Shown piece by piece: positions 40,595 through 51,428 of a stretch of 64,000 nucleotides of DNA (the first letter of the stretch is position 1; each line of letters begins with the position of its first letter). The notes below the pieces were generated by a model. The model was not told the origin of the DNA. It saw only the letters and a list, made by a program, of their open reading frames with translations, and made no database searches. This stretch comes from Catonia carolina (Eukaryota; Arthropoda; Insecta; Hemiptera; Achilidae). The translations under genes and the position numbers were made by a program. The stretch spans positions 372,001 through 436,000 of the forward strand of contig JAQMRL010000043.1 of NCBI GenBank assembly GCA_035578175.1. The letters are read 5' to 3'.

Positions 40595-41367
40595 TCATGC
40601 GATTTTTTTTTCTTTCAAAAACACGGTAAAATGAAAATAAACGGCGGCTACAATCGTTGCCGGTCGTTTGTACAGGTGAAATGTTGTCATTTAACAATAG
40701 ACCGCTGGCCGAACGACTGCGCGCGCTGTTGCACGGCCGGGCGTTTTCTGCCGCCGCTACTGTTTTCCCGCACGTTTACCATTAAAGGTGACTTACGGTA
40801 AACGAATTCGCCGCCGTAAGTTGTACGAGCCGATCGGCAGAGGTTTACAAGCCGTGCCGACCGTTACGGCCGTATGACGGCGAGCATTACGGACGGCGTA
40901 CTTTCACTGTCGCCTATTCACCGGGAAAAATTAATGTGCGAGCGAAAAATTCGCGGCGCGTTCGCGCCCGACCGTCGCAGCAGACGTATACGTCACGGCC
41001 GGTAACGGATTTCCGCCCGATTTCGGCACGGCTCAAGCGCTGGGGTGAATTTATCGCGGTCCGGGCAGGCCGAGACGGCACTTGTTGGAGGTTCGCGAGC
41101 AGTTTTCGGTCCGGCGAAATCGCCGTGCGCTTCGAACGGTGGCGCGACACACAGCCGGCGGTGTGTTGTCGAGGCAGGAAAAGCGAGACCGGCGAAAAAT
41201 TGAAAGGGGGCCGAAAAATAGACGCCCGAACGAACCGTGTAAGCACGATTCTGAGCCGGCCGAGCGACGGCTAAGTCGTTGCTTCCTTTAAAGTCCGCCA
41301 CTATAACGTATAATTACGTGTTTTTGTCGCAGCGCCTATAACCTCTCCGTACACCGGGCAAGAGAAC
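40595..41367 (+). promoter_or_regulatory. GC-rich region upstream of H1 (unit 2)
   Basis: Same sequence as 10322-11085. The Polinton lies at its left edge, so H1 keeps this whole region. Confidence 0.5.
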
Positions 41368-42018
41368 ATGTCAGACAGCGCAGCATCAGCAGCTACTCCG
41401 GCCGCAGCAGTGGCGTCGACGCCGGCGAAGGCCGCGCCTGGGAAGAAGGCCGGCTCTAAATCGTCGGCGGCGGCCAGCAAGAAGCCGAGATCGAAGCCAG
41501 CACACCCGCCGACCGCCGATATGGTGAACGCAGCGATCGCCGGCCTGAAAGAGCGAGGCGGCTCTTCACTGCAGGCGATCAAGAAGTACATCGCGGCCAA
41601 CTACAAGGTGGACGCCGAGAAATTGGCCCCGTTCATAAAGAAGTACCTCAAGTCGGCAGTCGCGTCGGGCGCTCTCACCCAGCCGAAAGGCAAGGGTGCG
41701 TCCGGCTCGTTCAAGATCAGCGTGAAAGGCGAAGGCAAGACCGGCGGAAGCGCTCCCGCTAAGAAGAAGCCGTCGTCGGCCGCGCCTAAGACCAAGGCAG
41801 CAGCGAAGAAACCCGCAGCGTCCGGCAAATCGAAGGCAGCCGCTGCTGGGAAGAAGCAGGCGGCCGCCGTATCGGCTCCGAAGAAGGCCAAGTCCCCGTC
41901 GAAGGCGAAGAAAGTTTCTAAACCGCCGACCAAGAAACCTAAATCGCCCAAACCGAAGAAGGCAGCGGTGAAGAAAGCCAAGTCGCCCAAGAAGGCAGCG
42001 GCCGGCAAGAAGAAGTAA
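41368..42018 (+). CDS. H1: Linker histone H1 (unit 2)
   Basis: 216 residues, same protein as unit 1. The Polinton inserted about 770 bp upstream and left the coding region and conserved upstream DNA untouched, so function may be retained. Confidence 0.99.
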   Translation: MSDSAASAATPAAAVASTPAKAAPGKKAGSKSSAAASKKPRSKPAHPPTADMVNAAIAGLKERGGSSLQAIKKYIAANYKVDAEKLAPFIKKYLKSAVASGALTQPKGKGASGSFKISVKGEGKTGGSAPAKKKPSSAAPKTKAAAKKPAASGKSKAAAAGKKQAAAVSAPKKAKSPSKAKKVSKPPTKKPKSPKPKKAAVKKAKSPKKAAAGKKK

Positions 42019-42057
42019 ACGTTGTTAACACGCTTGTTCTTCTAGCCACCAACAAAT

Positions 42058-42073
42058 GGCCCTTTTCAGGGCC
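42058..42073 (+). terminator. Histone 3' stem-loop of H1 (unit 2)
   Basis: GGCCCTTTTCAGGGCC followed by GCCAAA. Confidence 0.97.
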
Positions 42074-42678
42074 GCCAAATGTTTTTTAGTAAGGTTTTTA
42101 TTGAAAATATTACAAGTTGTTGTGAACGGTTTATTATACGATGATGATCGGCCGGGCCCGAACGGTTGGTTAGCACTTAGGCGGAGGGCGGTAATTTGAT
42201 TTTTGCTTTTAATATTTGCCTGCCTTCCTCACTTAAAAAAGTTAATTTATTTAAAACAAACAAACAAACCGATGCGACTGTATATTTTTTTTTGTCTGTT
42301 TGTTTATTCCCTTTTTTTACGTACTTTTAGCGGTTATTACGCACACAAATACATTTCAATTGTTTTTTTTTTTTTAATAGGTTTATAACTACAATTGCCT
42401 TCCTCACATACTAACGGACGAAGAAGAAGAAGAAGAAGGGGAAAATGGACGAAGTTTTGTACGTAGTCGCTGCGATCGTCATGAATACGACACGCTATGC
42501 GAGTTACTTGCGCTTTACCATTGCCTCCCTCACATTACAATTTGAAAATTTAAAAAAAAAAAAAAAATCGTACTACATATTTCAAAGGAAAAGGAAAATT
42601 TAGCGGTAAGGTAAGGATCGAACAACACCAACCAACCAACCAACCATCCAGCTTGTAAAACCTCGATTGAATTTTTGT
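42074..42678. other. H1-H3 spacer (unit 2)
   Basis: Near-copy of 11792-12396; no gene seen. Confidence 0.7.
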
Positions 42679-42694
42679 GGCCCTGAAAAGGGCC
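42679..42694 (-). terminator. Histone 3' stem-loop of H3 (unit 2)
   Basis: The reverse complement reads GGCCCTTTTCAGGGCC. Confidence 0.97.
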
Positions 42695-42735
42695 GTTTCA
42701 GTTGTGTTTTCACGCGGCGGCGGTAGCAGGGTTGC

Positions 42736-43529
<794 letters not shown>

Positions 43530-46211
43530 TTACAAATAGTCATGGAATGGCAAAGTGCGAGCTGACTCCAGCGGATGCGGTCTGGTGTAAATTGACCGGA
43601 TGGCTTCGATGTTCGAGTTCTTGCCTGCGTCGTGGAGATTTCTCGACGTGCAGTGGATGTAGTCCTGTAGGGAGGGAAAGAGTAGGTGGTCTTGTACTAG
43701 GGTGTTGGGTATTTTGTAATGGAAGTTTGCTATTAAGCGGAGGATTCTGTTATGAAAGGAGAAGAAGGATTTCTGGTGGGTTTTTGCTAAGAGGGGCCAC
43801 CAGACCGGTGACCCGTATAGTAGGAAGGAGCGGATTATTGCTGAGTAAATGAGGAGTTTTACGGAGGTTTGTAAAGTTTTGGCGCGAAGGATGGGGGTAA
43901 GTTTGGACAGGAGAATTCTGCCCTTACGGATTTTGTCGGTGGCGTGGTGACTGAAGTTGAGGTGTCTGTCCAGGGTGACCCCTAAGTACTTGACGCGGGG
44001 CGCCCAGTCCAGTTGGTGGCCGTTGATGGTGAGAGGAGTCGGTTGGGCTGTCTTCCTGGTGAAGTTGATTGCCTCGCATTTTTGGGGATTCAAGGAGAGT
44101 TTCCATAGGTTGCACCAGTGGGATATGGAGTCTAGTTGCTCCTGGAGACGGGATCGGTTTAGTCGTAGGGCTCGGCTATGTCGGTAGAGTATTATGTCGT
44201 CTGCGTAAATTCCTACCTTTATTGAAGGAAGGACAGGAAAGTCGTTTGCGTATATTAGGTACAGGATTGGGCCGAGGACAGACCCTTGTGGGACGCCTGC
44301 GTGGACGGGTTTGGTCGTGGAGGTGATGGTTTTGTAGTAACGTGAGGGCGAAGAAACGTAAAAGGATCTGTTCGTCAGGTAAGAGTTTAGTAGTCGGACT
44401 ATGGACGGTGGGAAGATGAGGGAAAGTTTGTAAAGTAGCCCCAAGTGCCATACCCTGTCGAATGCTGCCTGAAAATCAAGCAGCACCGCCGTGGTATGAT
44501 TCTTGAGGTTCGTAGCGTCTAGGATGTCTGTAACTACACGAAGCAGTTGGTAGGTGGTGGATCGGTTTTGTCGGAACCCAAACTGTTCCGAGCGGAGTAT
44601 AGGATCAATTGTAAGGAGGAGCCTAGGAAGGAGCAGTTTTTCAAAAAGTTTTGAAAGTATAGGCGTTAAGGAGATTGGGCGGTAACTGGAGGGTTCTGAA
44701 GGCGGTTTGAAGGGTTTGGGAATAACTATAATTTTGGAGTGTTTCCAGGCGGAAGGGAAGTGCTGCAAGGCAAGGATGCCGTTAAAAATATGTAGTAGGT
44801 GGGTTTTTAATTGAGTGGGGGAATTTAGGATTGCCCTTCCAGTGATGTTGTCCGGGCCGGGAGCTTTTTTGGGGTTGATTGATTGGATTACTGTGGAGAT
44901 GTCCTCGTCAGAAAAGGGTTCTAGATTTAGAGGGGTTGGGTCTTGGAGGGTGTCGGTGACCGTCTCGGTTACATGTTCGTCGTGTATTGGATCGGCGGGG
45001 GTAGGGTTTGTCTGGAAATGGGATTGAAAATGCGAGGCGAAGACTTCCACGATGTTCTTTGCGGAATACGTGAGTCCGTCGGGTGTGTTGAGGGGGTGAC
45101 TGGTACGGGTTTGTCGTAGTAGATGCCTGGTGGCTTCCCAGTATTTGTTTTTATCTTGCAGGTCCGTTAAGTACTCCTCCCAGTGCCTGTTACGGAACTG
45201 ACCGAGGAGGAGCTTACATCTGGCCGCCGCTCGATTGTAGAGAGCTCGATGCCGAGGGTCCCTGGTGAGCTGCCACAATCTTCTGCTTCGTCGTCTGTCG
45301 CTGATTGCGGCTTTGATGTTAGGTGGGAGGCTGGATCGGGTTTTTGGGGGAGGTCTGTATGTCGATTGGGTAATACTTTTTTGGATAATGTCAGTTATAA
45401 GGGAAACATGACTGTCGAGGAGGTCGGGAGTGGTTAACGAAGGAGTGTCGTGAGGGAGGGAGTCAGAGACTAGTTTATGGTAGGTGGACCAGTCGATTTT
45501 ATCAGTAGGGGTGGGGTGATTGATAAGTGAAGTGGGGGTTTGAAAGTGAAAGATTACGGGGAGGTGATCGGAATCAAGGTCGTTGATGACTTGTATTTCT
45601 GGGAGGTAGGGGATGGAGTTCGAAATACCAAAGTCAAGGATATCGGGTGATTGATCTTGTACGGGTGGGATTCTCGTAGGGGAGTCAGGTATGTGTAGGG
45701 CGAGAGGGAGTTGGGAGTTTTCGAGGAAGGACAGGAGTTGTACTCCTGCGCCGTTCGTCGTCCTGCACCCGAAGTCTTCATGCTTGGAGTTCCAGTCACC
45801 CCCGGCGAAGACTGGCTGTTGATGGTTGAAGAGATCCGTAAGGGCTGTTGGGTGGTAGTAATTTTGTGTTCTGGTAGGGGGTCTATAGACAGAGATAAAA
45901 GTTATAGGGGAGGAACCAATGGGGACGGAAACCGCAATGGTTTCTAGCTGAGGGATGGGGGGTAGATCGAGGAGTGAGTGGGTGTGACGCTTATGTACCA
46001 TAATCGCCACTCCACCCGGGGATCGGTTGTTCAAGGTAGGGCGGTCAGATCTATAAATTATGTAGGGAGACATTTTGAAGGAGTGTCGAGGGTGTAGGTG
46101 TGTTTCTTGTAGAAGAACTACATCCACATTGTGATCTAGTAGAAAGCGATGCAGATCGTTTCTATTCCGTAGAACACCATTTGCATTCCATGTAACTACT
46201 GTAAAGGTCAT
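43530..46211 (-). CDS. ORF2 APE endonuclease-reverse transcriptase (B1)
   Basis: 893 residues, open throughout. Endonuclease: TWNANG, LLQETHL, YRPP, GGDWNSKHEDFGC and LDSDHLPV. Reverse transcriptase: KAPGPDNITG, SYRPISLTPILSKLFEKL, FGFRQNRSTT, LLDFQAAFD, PQGSVLGP and the active site YADD (A-family members have FADD). The C-terminal region ends LPFHDYL. No RNase H. The protein is clearly related to but distinct from A1-A3, and its target is the H3 rather than H2B start site, so the endonuclease regions are the place to look for target choice. Confidence 0.95.
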   Translation of the reverse strand: MTFTVVTWNANGVLRNRNDLHRFLLDHNVDVVLLQETHLHPRHSFKMSPYIIYRSDRPTLNNRSPGGVAIMVHKRHTHSLLDLPPIPQLETIAVSVPIGSSPITFISVYRPPTRTQNYYHPTALTDLFNHQQPVFAGGDWNSKHEDFGCRTTNGAGVQLLSFLENSQLPLALHIPDSPTRIPPVQDQSPDILDFGISNSIPYLPEIQVINDLDSDHLPVIFHFQTPTSLINHPTPTDKIDWSTYHKLVSDSLPHDTPSLTTPDLLDSHVSLITDIIQKSITQSTYRPPPKTRSSLPPNIKAAISDRRRSRRLWQLTRDPRHRALYNRAAARCKLLLGQFRNRHWEEYLTDLQDKNKYWEATRHLLRQTRTSHPLNTPDGLTYSAKNIVEVFASHFQSHFQTNPTPADPIHDEHVTETVTDTLQDPTPLNLEPFSDEDISTVIQSINPKKAPGPDNITGRAILNSPTQLKTHLLHIFNGILALQHFPSAWKHSKIIVIPKPFKPPSEPSSYRPISLTPILSKLFEKLLLPRLLLTIDPILRSEQFGFRQNRSTTYQLLRVVTDILDATNLKNHTTAVLLDFQAAFDRVWHLGLLYKLSLIFPPSIVRLLNSYLTNRSFYVSSPSRYYKTITSTTKPVHAGVPQGSVLGPILYLIYANDFPVLPSIKVGIYADDIILYRHSRALRLNRSRLQEQLDSISHWCNLWKLSLNPQKCEAINFTRKTAQPTPLTINGHQLDWAPRVKYLGVTLDRHLNFSHHATDKIRKGRILLSKLTPILRAKTLQTSVKLLIYSAIIRSFLLYGSPVWWPLLAKTHQKSFFSFHNRILRLIANFHYKIPNTLVQDHLLFPSLQDYIHCTSRNLHDAGKNSNIEAIRSIYTRPHPLESARTLPFHDYL

Positions 46212-47563
46212 TACGAGAGAAGTGCGGGGACTGATGCAATTAACGTAGCGACGATTTCACTCATATTTTTTGCCGAAGCAAGCTTCTGCAGAGTCTGAAT
46301 GGCCCAAGTTAAAAACTTCTCAGACGTTAGCAGTTGGAATATTGAGTTGGCACTATTACCTTGGGGGTCAGGTGGATTTGGAAGTTTGTTTTCCTTTGAA
46401 GTGGTTGGTAGGGCGGGAAAGTCGGAACTTTTGTGTAAGAATACAGGCCTAGAGGGGGTGATGATGGTTGGTTGTGCCTGTGGGATTGTGTTTGCCCGTG
46501 TGAAAGTGCGAGGGGCTGGGGCGGCTTTAAATACCGTTTTCTTGAAGCTGGTACGGGCCGGAGGGGTGGTGGACTTGGCCGGCACCGTACTGGAAGTAGT
46601 GGCCTGGGGTTGGCCAGATGGGGCAGTTTCAGTAGCAGGGCGGCTGACGTGCTGCTGCTGTTGTTGCTGTCTTCTCTTGAAGAGTGTCTTGTGTGTTGGG
46701 CACCCCCTGTAGTTAGCAGGGTGTACCCCGTTGCAATTACAGCACGTCGGGTCGTCTTCTTGCTGCTTGGTGCACTCTTTCGCGTCGTGTTCCCCTCTGC
46801 ATTTGACGCATCGGGGAGCGTGCGCGCAGTTGATGGAAGAGTGCCCGTAGCGCTGGCACTTGTAGCACTGTGCGAGCCCGGGGCGGGCTTTGAAGGCCTC
46901 TATTGTCACACTTACATGAAACAATTCGCTGATATTGTAAATTTCCGCTGAGTTGTCTTCCTTTTTAATTTTAGCAAGGAAGACATTCAGCGGTCTGCCT
47001 CCTTGGCCTTTGACGGCTTGTATATGGGTCACGGAGTGCCCGGCTGCCTCTAGTGCAAGCTTGATGTCTAGTAATGAGTGGCTATAATGTAACCCTTTAA
47101 TAGCCACTTTTATTTCGGAGGGCTCTTCCACATGGTAGGTATGGAAGTAAATTCCCTCCTCAATGAATAATTTTCTGATTAAAGTAAAATCACTGATGTT
47201 TTGGGTTACCAGTTTGTATGTGGCACCCCGTGATGTTACAGAAATTTTATTGGTCAACAGACTATTAATTTTGTTTGATATAGTCGTCCAATTGGCCGGC
47301 ACTTTAAATACCAGCGGCGGTATTTTATTTCTATTAACTTTATTAATATTGCTGTCATTACCTGGTGTATTTTGCTGTGGGTTGGCAACACCGTCGCCTG
47401 TTAGGTTGGCAGCAGTGCGCCGCCGCTTCATAACTTGATTAAAAGGGGTCGCACCCTCTTCATTATTCTCCCCTTCTATGTCCATAAGAGGGGAGATAGT
47501 AGCAGGTGTTCCGCTTGGCGGGAAAACAGCAGGTGTTCCGTTTGGCGGGAAACTAGTTGTCAT
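46211..47563 (-). CDS. ORF1 gag-like nucleic-acid-binding protein (B1, complete copy)
   Basis: 450 residues from the ATG at 47563. Same as the copy at 290-1642 except that the residue after the second Cys of knuckle 2 is Arg rather than Gly (CVKCRGEHD; base change at 46798, C to T on the plus strand at a CpG). Knuckles 1 and 3 are normal. Confidence 0.92.
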   Translation of the reverse strand: MTTSFPPNGTPAVFPPSGTPATISPLMDIEGENNEEGATPFNQVMKRRRTAANLTGDGVANPQQNTPGNDSNINKVNRNKIPPLVFKVPANWTTISNKINSLLTNKISVTSRGATYKLVTQNISDFTLIRKLFIEEGIYFHTYHVEEPSEIKVAIKGLHYSHSLLDIKLALEAAGHSVTHIQAVKGQGGRPLNVFLAKIKKEDNSAEIYNISELFHVSVTIEAFKARPGLAQCYKCQRYGHSSINCAHAPRCVKCRGEHDAKECTKQQEDDPTCCNCNGVHPANYRGCPTHKTLFKRRQQQQQQHVSRPATETAPSGQPQATTSSTVPAKSTTPPARTSFKKTVFKAAPAPRTFTRANTIPQAQPTIITPSRPVFLHKSSDFPALPTTSKENKLPNPPDPQGNSANSIFQLLTSEKFLTWAIQTLQKLASAKNMSEIVATLIASVPALLS

Positions 47564-47957
47564 TGTTTTTAACACTGTGTAACTAACTATTTAATAATAT
47601 TTATTAAAGTTTTTGTAATAAATTATATATTATTATTACTAATAATATATTAATATTATTGATTTATTTGTGCAATTACACTATTAAAAATGTTTATTAC
47701 TTAAAACTAAGATTATCAGTCCTGTCTATTTATTAAATACTATTAATTTTCAGTCCTGTCTATTACTTACTTAAATTAAACGAAGCACTCACACTGACGA
47801 AACACACACACAGAAGAACATTCATAATAACTTTTAAACAATAGAAAACACTTTTAAACAACAGAAAACACACATACATAACTTGTTCAACAATGAAACT
47901 TGTTCGAAGAGCGAACGGACGTACGTCTGGTCTGTACTAGATCTCAGAGCGCACTGT
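47564..47957 (-). other. B1 5' UTR (complete copy)
   Basis: 394 bp, AT-rich; begins ACACAGTGCGCTCTGAG on the minus strand. No TATA box of its own in the right place, in keeping with use of the host promoter. Confidence 0.6.
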
Positions 47958-47969
47958 GTGCCGCGCCAC
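47958..47969. repeat. Target-site duplication of B1 (H4 side)
   Basis: GTGCCGCGCCAC, matching 43191-43202. Confidence 0.93.
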
Positions 47970-48496
<527 letters not shown>

Positions 48497-48551
48497 GCGT
48501 CGCGCCACAAGCCGCTTGCGAAAGTCTATTAGAGCCTTCATTCAATAAAAC

Positions 48552-48567
48552 GGCCCTTTTCAGGGCC
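48552..48567 (+). terminator. Histone 3' stem-loop of H4 (unit 3)
   Basis: GGCCCTTTTCAGGGCC; four bases further from the stop than in units 1-2 because TTCA is duplicated. Confidence 0.97.
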
Positions 48568-48663
48568 ACCAAACCAATAACATGAGGTTTTCAATAATGT
48601 GAATTTCTTTCATCTCCTCTCGCATCTTGTATAACGAACGGAAGAGGCTACTACCGCTGTAAT

Positions 48664-48694
<31 letters not shown>

Positions 48695-49064
48695 TAATAA
48701 TAATGTGCACGCACAGAGACCGTTAATGAACAAACAGATAGATAGACACGGACGAATGGTCTTGTTTGTCGGTTATCACATAATATAATCATCAGTAGAT
48801 TACTGGAAAATGAAATAAGAAGAAGAAGAAATCGTGGTTGTGTTGTAAATTTCATAGTATTGTCGGGCGGTGCAGGTGAGCAAGCAGCAGTATTAGGAAG
48901 AGTTATTCGTTCTATTTTAGAGGAAAAAAAAAAAAAAAAAAGGAAATGAAGAGAGGAATTTTTTATTTTCTCTCCTTCGCCGCCGCTTTGTTACATGATG
49001 ACAGAACAATAATTATTCTTAAAAAGAGTTCAAACAGATTTAAACCTAGTCATGAAATTTTGGT
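48568..49064. other. H4-H2A spacer (unit 3)
   Basis: A longer TAA microsatellite (near 48678-48704) and a shorter poly(A) tract (48925-48940) than in units 1-2. No gene seen. Confidence 0.7.
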
Positions 49065-49080
49065 GGCCCTGAAAAGGGCC
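49065..49080 (-). terminator. Histone 3' stem-loop of H2A (unit 3)
   Basis: The reverse complement reads GGCCCTTTTCAGGGCC. Confidence 0.97.
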
Positions 49081-49133
49081 GTTTCAATGCTGTGTCGCCT
49101 GTATAGCAGCTGCAGCTCCCAACGAGGTCCCGC

Positions 49134-49826
<693 letters not shown>

Positions 49827-49838
49827 CGGTGACCGGCA
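49827..49838. repeat. Target-site duplication of A3, left
   Basis: CGGTGACCGGCA, repeated at 54638-54649. Confidence 0.92.
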
Positions 49839-50093
49839 TTCTGGATTCAGACTCTGCACCAGCAACATCGAATCCAGCTCTACTCTCCAGTGACTCCTAG
49901 TGAACTTGTATCATCAGTTCTTGACGAGAACCATCACTAGTTACGAGCCGTCCTCCAGTCGACTCCACGACGAGGACCTTCATTTGGCACGAGCTGTCCT
50001 TTTCTGCATTTACTCACTAAGGTTGTTTATAATATTAAATAAGGTTTAGCAGAACTGGACACTCCGCCTATAAGTAGCGCCGGCCTGTGGGAG

Positions 50094-51428
50094 ATGGCGG
50101 CGCCTACCACACCAGCAACTGCACTTGCAGCAGCGAGCAACTCTATCCAGCCTACACCATCAACATCTGTAACACCATCACCATCATCTTCTACAGCTGC
50201 GACTAGCATGGACGTGTCGAACACAGAAGAGTTCCACGTCGTGCAGCGCAAACGCTCTAGGACTAACTCTGACGGCAACACTACTAACTCCACTACAACC
50301 TCAACCCCTGTTAACGCTTCAACTAAAAAATTCACGGTTCCTCCTTTTGTTTTTCGGGCACCAACCAACTGGTCCGGTATTACTAAACTTCTAAATACTC
50401 ACCTATCAGAGTCGTATAAAGTCACTACCCGTGGCAATTCGTACTCTCTGTTCACCAAGAACATCAACGACTACCAAAACTGCAAGACTGTCCTCCTTTC
50501 CGAGGGCATCAACTTCCATAGCTATTACACGCAGGAACCCGAAGAAATCAAAGTCGCCATCAAAGGGCTTCACTCCTCGTTCGATCCGGAGGAAATTAAA
50601 CAAGATCTGTGTGAGCGTGGTTTCGAGGTGAGCCACTGCCAAAACATCGCTGGTAGAGCAGGTAGACCTCTCAACGTCTTTCTAGTTAAAATTAAAAAAT
50701 CACCTCACTTTGATGCAATATACAAGATCCAATCGATCTTTAGCATTGTTGTGACCGTGGAGGCCTTCCGCCCGCGGCCAGGTCTACCGCAGTGTTTTAA
50801 ATGCCAGCGATTTGGCCATTCTTCAGTTAACTGTAATCGTGAACTGCGTTGTGTGAAGTGTGGGGAGAAACACGACGCGGCTCACTGTTCAGGTAAGCTG
50901 ATCGAAGAGCCCAAGTGCTGTAACTGCAACGGCCAGCACCCCGCTAACTACCGGGGGTGCCCGATGCACATTAAGCTCCTCGCGGAGAGACGTAGGAGCG
51001 CGACCCAATCGACGATGACGGCCACCACCTCTTCGTCCCCTTCTACTTCTACTTCGAAAACTCAAAACGTTCCGAAGAGCCCTGCTCCGGTACCTTCTGC
51101 CCCTGTTCAACGTACTTTCAATAAAACCTTCACCAAACAGGTCCCTGCACGTAAGCCAGTGCAACAAAATACTTTTCCTACCACTTCTAATTGGGTCTCT
51201 GGGCCATCCAAGCCCGTCTTTGTAGGCAAAGATTTTCCGCCTCTCCCGGCAAAACAAGCCCCTCGAACAGACAGCAACGTCTTCAACATAAACTCTATTA
51301 TTCAATTCCTAACATCGCCCAAATTTCTTTCTTGGATGGCAGCAATCATCCCTAAACTTTCAACTGTTACCTCCGCTTCAGAAGCAATCACCCTATTTTT
51401 GTCAACTCTGCCCTCCCTACTTTCGTAA
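50094..51428 (+). CDS. ORF1 gag-like nucleic-acid-binding protein (A3)
   Basis: 444 residues. Ala/Thr/Ser-rich N-terminus, conserved middle (PPFVFRAPTNW, LLSEGINFHSYY, VAIKGLHSSF), zinc knuckles at ~232-288 (CFKCQRFGHSSVNC, CVKCGEKHDAAHC, CCNCNGQHPANYRGC), a Ser/Thr/Pro-rich linker, and hydrophobic C-terminus. Start at the first ATG in the GAGATGGCGG context. Stop TAA is followed directly by the ORF2 ATG, one base different from the TAATG overlap of the other families. Confidence 0.94.
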   Translation: MAAPTTPATALAAASNSIQPTPSTSVTPSPSSSTAATSMDVSNTEEFHVVQRKRSRTNSDGNTTNSTTTSTPVNASTKKFTVPPFVFRAPTNWSGITKLLNTHLSESYKVTTRGNSYSLFTKNINDYQNCKTVLLSEGINFHSYYTQEPEEIKVAIKGLHSSFDPEEIKQDLCERGFEVSHCQNIAGRAGRPLNVFLVKIKKSPHFDAIYKIQSIFSIVVTVEAFRPRPGLPQCFKCQRFGHSSVNCNRELRCVKCGEKHDAAHCSGKLIEEPKCCNCNGQHPANYRGCPMHIKLLAERRRSATQSTMTATTSSSPSTSTSKTQNVPKSPAPVPSAPVQRTFNKTFTKQVPARKPVQQNTFPTTSNWVSGPSKPVFVGKDFPPLPAKQAPRTDSNVFNINSIIQFLTSPKFLSWMAAIIPKLSTVTSASEAITLFLSTLPSLLS

